17,016 nucleotides of DNA from JACDET01 sp035568375. Lineage in GTDB: Bacteria; Patescibacteriota; Microgenomatia; Levybacterales; UBA12049. The stretch's first letter is position 1. The number at the start of each line of letters is the position of its first letter. Location of the stretch: positions 1 to 17,016 of the forward strand of contig DATMOG010000043.1 in the NCBI GenBank assembly GCA_035568375.1, in the 5' to 3' direction. Below the pieces are notes generated by a model that worked only from the letters and a program-made list of their open reading frames with translations, made no database searches and had not been told where the DNA came from. The position numbers and the translations under genes were made by a program. Positions 7,681-15,238 of this stretch are shown piece after piece.

Positions 7681-8220
7681 TTATTTTCCAACAATGACTT
7701 CTACATCAGTCGGTATTGTACTATTAATACTTGCCGTTATTTTTACAGTAGCATTTGTAGCAGTAATGACTTTCTGCACTTGCTTCAAATCTGCGGCATT
7801 CTTTGCATAAAGGGTAACTCCTGTATATGTGAAAGACTTAGCATTACCTGTTGTTACATTGGTATACCCTGCCGTCTGCAGTGCGCTTGCTATCTGTCCG
7901 GCGGCACCTGGTGTTCCACTTCCATTCAAAACGCTTATCTGTAAAATCTTAGGACTATTTGTTGGACTACTTGATGCTGTAGTCGTTACACTAAGCTGAG
8001 CTGAATTTGATGCTGTAGTAGGAGTTGCTGCCATAATATCTGTTGGAATTGGATTAGTTGGCTGATTCGTATGTTTTGAAGAGCTTCCTAACATATAAAG
8101 CGCTCCGAGTGCAGCAATTACTAACAAAAATATAACAAGGAAAATGATTACTAAACGCTTCTTATTTGAAGATTTTTCTACATATACTGGTTGTCCTTGA
8201 AAAGCTGATCCGTCACTCAT
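7681..8220 (-). CDS. Membrane-anchored LytR_C domain protein
   Basis: A 179-residue protein with a short cytoplasmic N-terminus, one transmembrane helix (about 22-44), a low-complexity Ser/Thr/Pro/Asn linker (about 46-90) and a C-terminal domain from about 92 to 178. That domain carries ISVLNGSGTPGAAGQIASAL and a late VEVIVGK strand, the pattern of the LytR cell envelope-related transcriptional attenuator C-terminal domain (LytR_C). That domain is usually appended to LCP phosphotransferases or occurs alone after a membrane anchor; here there is no catalytic LCP domain. The role is unknown, and it plausibly binds the cell wall. It is the first gene of a unit with rpiB and rpe, a functional mixture that looks like positional convenience. 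No Shine-Dalgarno is visible before the ATG. Confidence 0.8.
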   Translation of the reverse strand: MSDGSAFQGQPVYVEKSSNKKRLVIIFLVIFLLVIAALGALYMLGSSSKHTNQPTNPIPTDIMAATPTTASNSAQLSVTTTASSSPTNSPKILQISVLNGSGTPGAAGQIASALQTAGYTNVTTGNAKSFTYTGVTLYAKNAADLKQVQKVITATNATVKITASINSTIPTDVEVIVGK

Positions 8221-8268
8221 AGTTATACTGCTCTGATACTATCATATTTCTCTACGATTTAAAATATC

Positions 8269-8277
8269 TGTTATAAT
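8269..8277 (+). promoter_or_regulatory. Extended -10 promoter, leaderless start for the SpoIID-like gene
   Basis: TGtTATAAT is a perfect extended -10 element. Nine nt separate it from the ATG at 8287, so the predicted mRNA begins about three nt before the start codon. No Shine-Dalgarno is present. Confidence 0.6.
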
Positions 8278-8286
8278 AACAATACT

Positions 8287-10041
8287 ATGCCCACAAAAAA
8301 ACTCGTTGCGTTATTACTTGCTGTAATAATTACCATTCTTCCCCTCACCGTTTCAGTACAAAAATCTGCCGCAGATCAGCTCGATGATATTAATAAACAA
8401 CTCTCCCAACTCAGTGATGAATTAAATAAATCTGTCGCAGCAACACAACCATTGCAGTCACAGCTCGATAATGAACAAAAACAGATTACCAACATCAAAA
8501 GCCAAATTGCTGGAGTTGAAGCAGATATCAGCCTAAAGAAAAAACAAATTGATAACGGTTATACAAATTTGGCACAAAAAGAAAAAATTATCTCAGCAAC
8601 CATCCGTGATTTTTATGTTAAAAGCTATTATGACTCACCCCTACTTGCCTTTTTCTCGCAAGCTACCATGTCTGAAGTTACACAAACGCTTGCCTATCAA
8701 CATGCACAAACCGAACAAGACAAGTCAATTATTACAAATATTGCCTTGACAATAAATGACCTACAAAATGAAAAAAATCAACTTCAACAGGAAGAATCTT
8801 GGCTTACCACAACTAAAGCAAAACTGGATACCGATACAACAAAATTAAATACGGTTATCACCGGTGCCAAAGCATATCAATCGCAACTATCAAATCAAAT
8901 CGCATCGCTATCGCAACAACAACAACAACTAATTGCACAAAAATATGCCACACTTGGTATCCCAACAACTGCTTATACATCAAGTGGTGGCTGCTCCAGT
9001 GACCTCAATCCGTATAAGGATCCCGGCTTTGGTGGGACAAAATTTGGCTTCTTTACCTATGGGGTACCAAACCGCGTAGGATTAAACCAATATGGTGCAA
9101 AAGGACGAGCAGAAGCAGGACAAAGTTACAATGACATTCTTAACGCATATTATACAAATTTCCAAATAACAACTATGTCAACTTCATCAACAACGGTTAC
9201 TGTCAATGGAACAAATGATTCAGGAGAAGCATTCACTAATCAATCATTTACCATTGAAGACTATCTTAAACATATTTATGAAATGCCCAGCGGCTGGCCT
9301 TCAGAAGCCCTGAAATCCCAGGCAATTGCAGCACGATCCTATGTTATGCATGCTATTGCAAGTGGACAAACTACCGTTGCTTCAAATCAAAGCTTCCAGG
9401 AAGTCAAAACTGAACTTAATGCTCAACCGTGGATCGATGCTGTTAATGCAACATCAGGACAAGTCATGACATCAGGTGGTCAACCAATTGAAGCATGGTT
9501 TTCATCAACACACGGTGGTTATACACATGCGTCAGCAGATATTGGATGGAGTGCAACATCATATACAAAAACAGCACAAGATGCGAATGGCGCTATCAAT
9601 AGCTGGGCAGATTTAAATAACAATGCCTATGACAAACAATCACCTTGGTTTTATTGTGATTGGGGTTCACGAAGTTCAGCAAATGGTACAGCATGGCTCT
9701 CATCAAACGATATATCTAACATAGTAAATGTTATATTACTCTCGCAAACAGATGGCAGTACGACACCTCATCTTTCACAGACCGACAAAAATCTTCCCGA
9801 CACTTGGGATGATTCACGAGTTCAGCAAGAATTAAAAAATCGTGGAGTAACTCCATACACTAATATCTCAAACATATCAGTAAATGCTGACTTCGGTTCA
9901 GGTAATACAACCACTGTAACTGTTACTGGTGATGGCGGCAGCCACAATTTTTCTGGCAATAACTTTAAGACTCTCTTTAATCTCCGAGCTCCTGCAAACA
10001 TTCAAATTGTTGGCCCACTCTATAATGTAGAGATTAAATAA
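8287..10041 (+). CDS. Secreted coiled-coil plus SpoIID/LytB-domain protein
   Basis: A 584-residue exported protein. A signal peptide is clear (MPTKKLVALLLAVIITILPL, with cleavage likely near SAA-DQ at about 30). Residues about 31-220 form a long coiled coil, like the N-terminal part of CwlO/PcsB-type wall proteins. A Gly/Ser/Cys linker leads to a SpoIID-type domain from about 255. It contains VGLNQYGAKGRAEAGQSYNDIL and later YEMPSGWPSEALKSQAIAARSYV, the family signature; E332 in YEMP is at the position of the catalytic Glu of SpoIID lytic transglycosylase. In typical family members the first motif reads GHGVGMSQYG; here it is NRVGLNQYG (262-270), so the His is missing. A role in glycan cleavage or amidase activation during growth is inferred. 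The N-terminal placement of the QYG motif is seen in many long SpoIID proteins outside sporulation. Confidence 0.85.
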   Translation: MPTKKLVALLLAVIITILPLTVSVQKSAADQLDDINKQLSQLSDELNKSVAATQPLQSQLDNEQKQITNIKSQIAGVEADISLKKKQIDNGYTNLAQKEKIISATIRDFYVKSYYDSPLLAFFSQATMSEVTQTLAYQHAQTEQDKSIITNIALTINDLQNEKNQLQQEESWLTTTKAKLDTDTTKLNTVITGAKAYQSQLSNQIASLSQQQQQLIAQKYATLGIPTTAYTSSGGCSSDLNPYKDPGFGGTKFGFFTYGVPNRVGLNQYGAKGRAEAGQSYNDILNAYYTNFQITTMSTSSTTVTVNGTNDSGEAFTNQSFTIEDYLKHIYEMPSGWPSEALKSQAIAARSYVMHAIASGQTTVASNQSFQEVKTELNAQPWIDAVNATSGQVMTSGGQPIEAWFSSTHGGYTHASADIGWSATSYTKTAQDANGAINSWADLNNNAYDKQSPWFYCDWGSRSSANGTAWLSSNDISNIVNVILLSQTDGSTTPHLSQTDKNLPDTWDDSRVQQELKNRGVTPYTNISNISVNADFGSGNTTTVTVTGDGGSHNFSGNNFKTLFNLRAPANIQIVGPLYNVEIK

Positions 10042-10052
10042 TAAGAATGTTA

Positions 10053-10058
10053 TATAAT
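10053..10058 (+). promoter_or_regulatory. Possible -10 for the 10107-12775 gene cluster
   Basis: TATAAT lies 48 nt before the ATG at 10107. No good -35 is visible and there is no Shine-Dalgarno, so the call is weak. Confidence 0.3.
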
Positions 10059-10106
10059 ACCTCTAAATTTACCCGTAAACATTCGCATTAACAATTTGTA
10101 TTGTAT

Positions 10107-10748
10107 ATGCCAGACATTTTTTCCAAAAATCAACTGAATACAACAGCTCCACAACCAAAAATCGTGTCCACTACAAGTGAACAAACGGTGCTAAAACCTA
10201 TTCATCTTTTTACTACGTATTGTCAAAACCCTCGTGGTATTTCATTTGCAGAGCAAGAAAATGATGAAACAATTATCCTCTTTCTCAGACGTGACTTTAT
10301 CACCAATACTCCCTGGATAATTGCTACTGTTGCTCTTATATTCATCCCCTCTCTTATCCGTTTTATCTTTGTTTCAACAAATTTTTCGCTTTTCAGTCTC
10401 CCTGAGACTATCTCACTTATCCTTCTTGGCTTTTATTATATTATTGTCGTTGGTTTTGTTTTCGCTAATCTCTCTTCATGGTTTTATAACATTGGATTAA
10501 TAACGAATAAACGCGGTGTTGATATCGATTTCATTAACCTAGCTACGATTAATGTCGCTACATCATCACTGCCTGATATAAAAGATGCTGAATATACTCA
10601 GGCAGGATTTGCACAATCATTTTTTGACTATGGTGATGTCAGACTCAGAATTGAGGCAACAGGAGAAGTATTTGTCTTCGAAAAAGTTCCCAGACCAACT
10701 GAAGTAGCAGGTATATTAAGCAAATTAATCGGGAGACAAACAGCATGA
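10107..10748 (+). CDS. Two-helix membrane protein with bacterial PH-like domain
   Basis: A 213-residue protein. After a polar, basic N-terminal stretch come EQENDETIILFLRRDFITNTPW, the usual lead-in of small bacterial PH-domain (bPH_2/YdbS-like) membrane proteins, and two hydrophobic helices (about 69-90 and 100-122). The C-terminal part (SSWFYNIGLITNKRGVDIDFINL, then ATGEVFVFEKVPRPTEVAGILSKLI) is a beta-rich domain of the bPH type ending with a helix. Such proteins are common in small genomes and their function is unknown; they are thought to sit at the cytoplasmic face of the membrane. The ATG at 10107 is used; an in-frame TTG two codons earlier is less likely. The stop overlaps the next start as ATGA, so this is the first gene of a coupled three-gene unit. 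Confidence 0.7.
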   Translation: MPDIFSKNQLNTTAPQPKIVSTTSEQTVLKPIHLFTTYCQNPRGISFAEQENDETIILFLRRDFITNTPWIIATVALIFIPSLIRFIFVSTNFSLFSLPETISLILLGFYYIIVVGFVFANLSSWFYNIGLITNKRGVDIDFINLATINVATSSLPDIKDAEYTQAGFAQSFFDYGDVRLRIEATGEVFVFEKVPRPTEVAGILSKLIGRQTA

Positions 10749-10993
10749 GTTTAGATCCAACAATTCTCACAACAATCTTTAAAACAGGGTCTATCGCTTA
10801 TGTAAAACTTGCGTTACTTATTCTTCTTGGCTTATATGCTATTTTTATCTTCATGCTTGCTACAAAAATTCGTTCACTAAACAGGACTGTTTTTCTCCCT
10901 AATGAAAGTGGTGAAGGTATTCTTCGTACTTTTGCGGTCCTCTATTTTTTGACCATTCTCTCGCTTTTTATTATTACAATTGTTATAGTATAG
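10745..10993 (+). CDS. Two-helix small membrane protein, function unknown
   Basis: An 82-residue protein with two hydrophobic helices (about 19-40 and 62-82) joined by a short polar, basic loop containing KIRSLNRTVFLPNESGEG. It resembles small two-helix proteins described from Microgenomates-type genomes (possibly DUF5657-like), but I cannot confirm this without a profile search. The ATG overlaps the preceding stop by four nt (ATGA), and the next gene begins three nt after this stop, so it is surely translated together with its neighbours. The pairing suggests that the PH-like protein, this protein and the following PP2C-like membrane protein form one membrane complex; that is inference from spacing alone. 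Confidence 0.7.
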   Translation: MSLDPTILTTIFKTGSIAYVKLALLILLGLYAIFIFMLATKIRSLNRTVFLPNESGEGILRTFAVLYFLTILSLFIITIVIV

Positions 10994-10996
10994 ATA

Positions 10997-12775
10997 ATGC
11001 CTGACTCCCTGCCTGCTGCAAAACTGAGCCTTTCTTTTGCTAAATTGGTGGCTACACCAACAGAAATCGCTTGGTCACAAGCATATAATGCCGGTAATTT
11101 ATTTGTTTGTTTATCGATTACTATTGAAGAAGATAGAGAAGAATTATCGCTTCAAGCACTTGGCAAAGAAATTTTCAATATCCTCCAGTCTGAATTTTTT
11201 ACCTTACAAGAAAAAAATATTGCAAACATTAAAACAGCGATTCAAACAAGCTTTGATAATAGTCCTAAGCACATAACAGTTGGACTAGCACTCGCTTACT
11301 TCAAAGAGGCAACATTGCTCGTTTTTATCGCAGGCAGCGGCAAAATTATCATGAAACGAGGCGAAAAAGTCGGCGTCCTTCTTGCCAAACAAGATGCTAA
11401 TGACGGAGTAATAAAGTCAGCATCAGGATTCGTTGAGAATAGTGATACCATCATTCTTGAAACAGGACCCTTTGCTCAAGGTATTTCCCAAGAAACAGTT
11501 ATTCATGCACTCGATTTAGCACTTCCTAACGACATAGTCGAAGCACTTTCTCCACAAATTCATAAACAAGATAATGGTGCACAGGCAGCTATCGTTATAT
11601 CCTATCGAGGAGCATCAGCAACAATACCCATGGAAGAACCTGAATCTGAAGAAGAACAAACACTTGGATCATTATACCAAGTTGAAACAGAGTATTCTGA
11701 AAAAGAATTGCTAGAAGAGATGGATGAAACGAAACATAAACCAATACAATTTCCAAAACTGCCGAAATTTCATCAGAATTTTAAACTTAGTCATCGACGT
11801 AAGCTTTTTCTTAATATCGCTCTTATTCTTATTTTACTACTTATTCTCAGTATTTTCTTCACAGTCAAAAAATACAATAACGATAAGCAACAAAATACCT
11901 TTCAAGCTATCTATCCAACCGCACAACAATATTACTCACAAGGAGAAGGGTTGGAGACAGTAAACGCAAGTTTGAGTCAAGATAACTATCGAAAAGCAGA
12001 GAAACTTCTCAAAGATGGAGAAACTAAACTTCCGAAAAATTCAAAAAATTATCAACAAATTGCTGATCTGCTTGCACAAATTGAAAACAAATTACAGAAT
12101 AATTCTACAGGTCAAACAACAAACGTTACACAAGCACAAGCTCCATCGCATTCTCTACTCGCAGTGGAGCAATCAACGAATAATGGCCTCGCTTTTGGTG
12201 AGGATACAAATGATGTCTATATAATTACAAATAAAGGAATAACAACTGAATCAAAGAATGATGGATCAATCAAAGATAGTATCAAAAATAATACTGATTG
12301 GATATCCCCAGTTGCAGTTATTCCATATGAAGGGAATATTTATGTCCTTGATCAAAAAAAAGGATTACTGAAATTTGTTGCCAGTTCGGGAGGTTTTGGT
12401 ATGGCAAACTATTTCAGTAACACATCACCCGATCTTTCACAAACAACAGGTATGGCAATTGATGGATCAGTATGGCTTATTTTCAAAGACGGCACAATTA
12501 TGCAATATATTAAGGGTAAATCAAACGGATTTGCCATAACAGGATTACTCAAGCCACTTTCTAACCCAACAAAAATTGTTACTAATATCACCATGGAAAG
12601 TATCTATATATTAGATAACGGCAACAGCAGAATTGTGCAAATTGATAAAAATGGTAAGTACCAGAATGCTTTCAGTGCTCCAGTCATAGCAAATGCAAAA
12701 GACCTTTCGGTCTCAGAAAAGGAAAAGATAATCCAGATACTCTCACAAGGCAAAGTATGGGAATTACATTTCTAA
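10997..12775 (+). CDS. Degenerate PP2C-like domain, transmembrane helix and extracytoplasmic propeller-like domain
   Basis: A 592-residue single-pass membrane protein. Residues about 1-205 have the strand order of a PPM/PP2C phosphatase: an AGSGKIIMKRGEKVGVLL block where the family has vGDSr.yl.r.g....lt, then DTIILETGPFAQGISQETVI where it has D.lll.sDGl.d....e.i, and finally DNGAQAAIVI where it has DN.t.vvv. The catalytic metal-binding Asp of GD is replaced by Ser and the SDG Asp by a GPF, so it is probably a pseudophosphatase. An acidic linker follows (about 207-245), then one helix (about 271-290), a helical stalk (about 295-365), and a region from about 385 to the end with repeated strands such as DVYIITNKG, NIYVLDQKKGLLKF, SVWLIFKDGTIMQY and SIYILDNGNSRIVQI, typical of a beta-propeller. 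It is convergent with the next gene, overlapping it by four nt. Confidence 0.7.
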   Translation: MPDSLPAAKLSLSFAKLVATPTEIAWSQAYNAGNLFVCLSITIEEDREELSLQALGKEIFNILQSEFFTLQEKNIANIKTAIQTSFDNSPKHITVGLALAYFKEATLLVFIAGSGKIIMKRGEKVGVLLAKQDANDGVIKSASGFVENSDTIILETGPFAQGISQETVIHALDLALPNDIVEALSPQIHKQDNGAQAAIVISYRGASATIPMEEPESEEEQTLGSLYQVETEYSEKELLEEMDETKHKPIQFPKLPKFHQNFKLSHRRKLFLNIALILILLLILSIFFTVKKYNNDKQQNTFQAIYPTAQQYYSQGEGLETVNASLSQDNYRKAEKLLKDGETKLPKNSKNYQQIADLLAQIENKLQNNSTGQTTNVTQAQAPSHSLLAVEQSTNNGLAFGEDTNDVYIITNKGITTESKNDGSIKDSIKNNTDWISPVAVIPYEGNIYVLDQKKGLLKFVASSGGFGMANYFSNTSPDLSQTTGMAIDGSVWLIFKDGTIMQYIKGKSNGFAITGLLKPLSNPTKIVTNITMESIYILDNGNSRIVQIDKNGKYQNAFSAPVIANAKDLSVSEKEKIIQILSQGKVWELHF

Positions 12776-14280
12776 CCACCGCCTGATTTTTGAATAATAA
12801 CCGCTCTCTGATCATGATATATCTCCTGCCACCCCATTTTTTTCGCCTCCTGCACAACACCATAAAAAGATCGCCAAGAAATAAAAAACCTGCCCAGCCA
12901 ACTACTATTATCAATCCGGATACCAAATACTGTAATCTCAGGTTTCAAAAGATCACTTTTGGGAATCAGAAGTGTGCTGACATGATATTTTGCAACAAAA
13001 TTGGAAAAAGAGATCTCTCCCGACAATACTTTTTTATATTCATCAAAAGAATAATTACTTTCTCCCCTTTTATTAGCATGCCAACGCCAACTGGGCATTC
13101 GACCATCAATAAATACTTTCTTTTCTGGCAACTTCCAAATTAAATATCCTCCCCAATCATACGATGATAAAATCTGTTGCGAAGGGAGATGCTGATGGAG
13201 ATATGCAACTGCTTTTACCGGATACGCATTTTCGTAAGAATGTAAATAATAGGCACTATAAAAAAATGCTACCAATTGCGGAAGAAATACCACTACAACA
13301 ATAATAAAAAAGCCCTTATAGGCAATCACAAAGCGGTTGTTACCATACAAATATTTTGTTGCATCTTGTTGCAATAAAGAAAGTCCTCGCATAGTAAAAA
13401 TAAAAGAAGAAATGACCCAAATGGGAATATTTCGCATACTTAACAACGCTTCGAGCAAAAGAAAATAATAAAGAAAAAGTTCTGTTCGCGTATATTGTCG
13501 CCGATAACGAATTATGAGAAGTAATGAAAGACTAAAATAAATCCAAAAAGCGAAATTGGTAAAATAAATTGCTGGATACCATTCTGTAATAGACCAACGC
13601 AGCTGCGTGTCAGAAAGTTGCATCCAAAATTCCCACCATAATCTGATCCCAAAAGGATTGATAAGTGTTGTCGCCATACAAAGTAATAAAATAAGAAACG
13701 TTTCTTTAATAGCACTTTTCTCTTCGAGACATCTTCCTATAAGAACAATTGATAACACCCCTAATCCAATACCAAAACCACCATGAAGATTTGCCCACAA
13801 AAAAAACAATACTGGAAGAAAAAATCGTAATTTCTCCCATAATTTTTCTTGGAACAAAACTAAAAGAAGAAATGATAAAAAACACCACGTTAGTATCTGA
13901 GTCCGAATTCCCACAAACTCAAAAAGAGTACCAGCTGCCAGAAAAAAAGGAATACTCACCCACTTTTTTTCGACAACGATTGTCTGCAAAAACAGACTAC
14001 CTATTGCCAGACAGGAAAATAAAACGAGTAATGGAGCTGTCGAGAAAGTAATAAAAATGAGTGTCAAAATAACGTTAGTTAACCATTCATGATCAACAAA
14101 TGGATAACTCGGCATTGAATACGAAAAAGGATCAACATAAGATATTCCCTGCTTAATAAGCAGATTACCTGCTTGAATATGCCATCCGAAATCAGGATCT
14201 TCGATAATTACTCCACGCAATAAAAAGCAAACAAAATAAAAAAAGACAAAAAAAATGAGTAATAAGTTTGCAAACCTCAT
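12772..14280 (-). CDS. Polytopic GT-C-like membrane protein, unknown substrate
   Basis: A 502-residue protein with about nine hydrophobic helices and a soluble C-terminal part. The first loop has EDPDFGWHIQAGNLLIKQG and DPFSYSMPSYPFVDHEW. This acidic DPDxxWH and DHEW pattern is a recurrent signature of a large, mostly uncharacterised family with the layout of GT-C glycosyltransferases, which use polyprenyl-linked sugars at the outer face. Late in the protein (about 375-400) is SYDWGGYLIWKLPEKKVFID, also typical of this family. A role in surface glycan assembly is inferred; no enzyme activity can be assigned. The ATG at 14280 is chosen because a -10 lies eight nt upstream; the frame stays open to 14325, across the divergent smpB start. 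There is no Shine-Dalgarno. Confidence 0.72.
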   Translation of the reverse strand: MRFANLLLIFFVFFYFVCFLLRGVIIEDPDFGWHIQAGNLLIKQGISYVDPFSYSMPSYPFVDHEWLTNVILTLIFITFSTAPLLVLFSCLAIGSLFLQTIVVEKKWVSIPFFLAAGTLFEFVGIRTQILTWCFLSFLLLVLFQEKLWEKLRFFLPVLFFLWANLHGGFGIGLGVLSIVLIGRCLEEKSAIKETFLILLLCMATTLINPFGIRLWWEFWMQLSDTQLRWSITEWYPAIYFTNFAFWIYFSLSLLLIIRYRRQYTRTELFLYYFLLLEALLSMRNIPIWVISSFIFTMRGLSLLQQDATKYLYGNNRFVIAYKGFFIIVVVVFLPQLVAFFYSAYYLHSYENAYPVKAVAYLHQHLPSQQILSSYDWGGYLIWKLPEKKVFIDGRMPSWRWHANKRGESNYSFDEYKKVLSGEISFSNFVAKYHVSTLLIPKSDLLKPEITVFGIRIDNSSWLGRFFISWRSFYGVVQEAKKMGWQEIYHDQRAVIIQKSGGG

Positions 14281-14308
14281 TGTCTTATTGTATACCAATC
14301 CGTATAAT
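14280..14308 (+). promoter_or_regulatory. smpB promoter, leaderless arrangement
   Basis: TTGTCT (14280-14285), 17 bp, TATAAT (14303-14308), then six nt and the ATG at 14315. The spacing puts transcription start at the start codon itself, so smpB mRNA should be leaderless. Confidence 0.65.
14289..14297 (-). promoter_or_regulatory. Extended -10 for the GT-C-like gene, leaderless arrangement
   Basis: On the minus strand TGgTATACA is an extended -10, followed by eight nt and the ATG at 14280. It lies inside the 34-bp gap shared with the smpB promoter, facing the other way. Confidence 0.5.
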
Positions 14309-14314
14309 GAAAAC

Positions 14315-14755
14315 ATGAAAATCACTAATCGTAAAGCATCCTTTGATTACCAACTACTCGATCATTTTGAGGCAGGGATCAATTTACTTGGTGCAGAAGT
14401 TAAAGCAATCCGTGAAGGCCATGTTGATCTGGCTGGAAGTTTCGTTCGTATTCTCGGAAATGAGGCATATTTGGTAAATGCAAAAATTTTTCCCTATGAA
14501 TACGCGCGGCCGGAAGTCTATGACACTAGACGTACCAGAAAACTCTTATTACATAAAAAACAACTAATCTCTTTGAAGTCAAAAATGGATGGGGCAAACT
14601 TGACAGTCGTTCCTGTATCGATGTATACTACCCATAGTTTAATTAAGGTAGAATTAGCTCTTGCTAAAGCTAAAAGACAGTTCGAAAAACGAGAAACTAT
14701 CAAACAAAGGGACATTGACAGAGAAATAGCAGAAGAACTTAAAAGGCATTCATAA
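14315..14755 (+). CDS. smpB: SsrA-binding protein SmpB
   Basis: A 146-residue RNA-binding protein that delivers tmRNA to stalled ribosomes for trans-translation. Family motifs are intact: NRKASFDYQLLDHFEAGINLLGAEVKAIREGHVDL at the start, ARPEVYDTRRTRKLLLHKKQL in the middle (tmRNA binding), and a basic C-terminal tail ending in AKAKRQFEKRETIKQRDIDREI, which reads the decoding centre. Length matches the usual 145-160. The ATG at 14315 is chosen because MKITNRKA begins the family domain and a -10 lies six nt upstream; an in-frame extension to 14255 would add residues that overlap the divergent gene. The tmRNA gene follows 40 nt downstream, the common smpB-ssrA order. Confidence 0.97.
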   Translation: MKITNRKASFDYQLLDHFEAGINLLGAEVKAIREGHVDLAGSFVRILGNEAYLVNAKIFPYEYARPEVYDTRRTRKLLLHKKQLISLKSKMDGANLTVVPVSMYTTHSLIKVELALAKAKRQFEKRETIKQRDIDREIAEELKRHS

Positions 14756-14762
14756 ATCAATA

Positions 14763-14790
14763 TTCGCACTTAATAATTAAGACTGATTAT
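14763..14790 (+). promoter_or_regulatory. Possible ssrA promoter
   Basis: TTCGCA (14763-14768), 16 bp, GATTAT (14785-14790), five nt before the tmRNA 5' end. It is weak; ssrA could also be co-transcribed with smpB and trimmed by RNase P. Confidence 0.35.
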
Positions 14791-14883
14791 TAACTGGGGA
14801 TGAATTGATTCGACGAGAAAAGTACCTTAAAACTGCAAGCCGACAATGATTCATAAGTCGTAAAAGTGGATCAAAAAATAAAT

Positions 14884-14997
14884 GCTAACGATACAATTCG
14901 TAGCATCCGTCAATTTGCCCTCAAGGCAGTTGACGGAGTCGATGCAACGTTTGGAGCACAAACTCCATTACGTTTCGACTATGCACTAGCTGTATAA
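14884..14997 (+). other. tmRNA tag reading frame (37 codons plus TAA)
   Basis: The frame starts at GCT directly after PK1 and the A-rich linker. It begins ANDTIRSIRQ, like the common AND start of bacterial tags, and ends RFDYALAV before TAA, where a hydrophobic end for ClpXP-type proteolysis is expected. Most known tags are roughly 8-35 residues. The stop codon lies in a stem, CGACTAT (14976-14982) with ATAATCG (14994-15000), which fits helix 5. Confidence 0.75.
14903..14945 (+). repeat. Stable hairpin inside the tmRNA tag frame
   Basis: CCGTCAA (14907-14913) pairs perfectly with TTGACGG (14930-14936). Inside it TGCC/GGCA closes a CTCAA loop, and outside it GCAT (14903-14906) pairs with ATGC (14942-14945) across a 5-nt bulge. 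A second small hairpin, TGGAG/CTCCA (14952-14967), follows. Neither corresponds to a standard tmRNA helix. Confidence 0.6.
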
Positions 14998-15238
14998 TCG
15001 TACGCAAAGACTGTTCATACTTATCTTCCCTCACTGGGATTGTATGGGCATAAAAACAGGTGAGGAAAATGTAAAAAGATCGGTTAGTCTTTTTACTGAA
15101 TTTATCTAACCAACACTTTATTTTCCTGCTGATTGGAACAGATAAAGTGAATTAAAAATCAGCTACGCTTGTAGACGTTTTAACTAATTTTACTCGGACT
15201 CCGGTTCACTGCCGGACATCTCCACTGATACTATTCCA

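Larger units (their letters stand above)
14796..15224 (+). ncRNA. ssrA: Transfer-messenger RNA (tmRNA)
   Basis: tmRNA of about 429 nt, partner of SmpB, which rescues stalled ribosomes and tags the nascent protein. The acceptor stem pairs GGGGATG (14796-14802) with CATCTCC (15217-15223), followed by discriminator A15224; CCA is not encoded. ATTCGACGAG matches the conserved 5' domain. The T arm is TCCGG-TTCACTG-CCGGA. Helix 2 pairs CAAGC and TTAAAAC on the 5' side with GCTTG and GTTTTAA on the 3' side. Four pseudoknots are visible: PK1 (CGAC/GTCG with TGATTCAT/GTGGATCA), PK2 (TGTTCATAC/GTATGGGCA with CCTCAC/GTGAGG), PK3 (GTAAAAAGA/TCTTTTTAC with GGTTAG/CTAACC) and PK4 (CACTTTAT/ATAAAGTG with GCTGAT/ATCAGC). 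The resume codon GCT (14884) follows an AAATAAAT typical of the family. Odd points are the long tag and the T-loop sequence. Confidence 0.96.

Noticed and set aside
8908..8940. CAA repeat as a possible recombination or slippage repeat
   Set aside because: It is short and simply encodes a glutamine run at the end of the coiled coil.
12790..14051. Plus-strand frames opposite the GT-C-like gene
   Set aside because: They lack start signals and mirror a frame with clear family motifs and helices.
14857..14883. Earlier tag start at GTA (14861 region) after the AAGTC sequence
   Set aside because: It is in frame with the tag, but the segment is needed for PK1 stem 2 (14866-14873), so the resume codon must lie after it.
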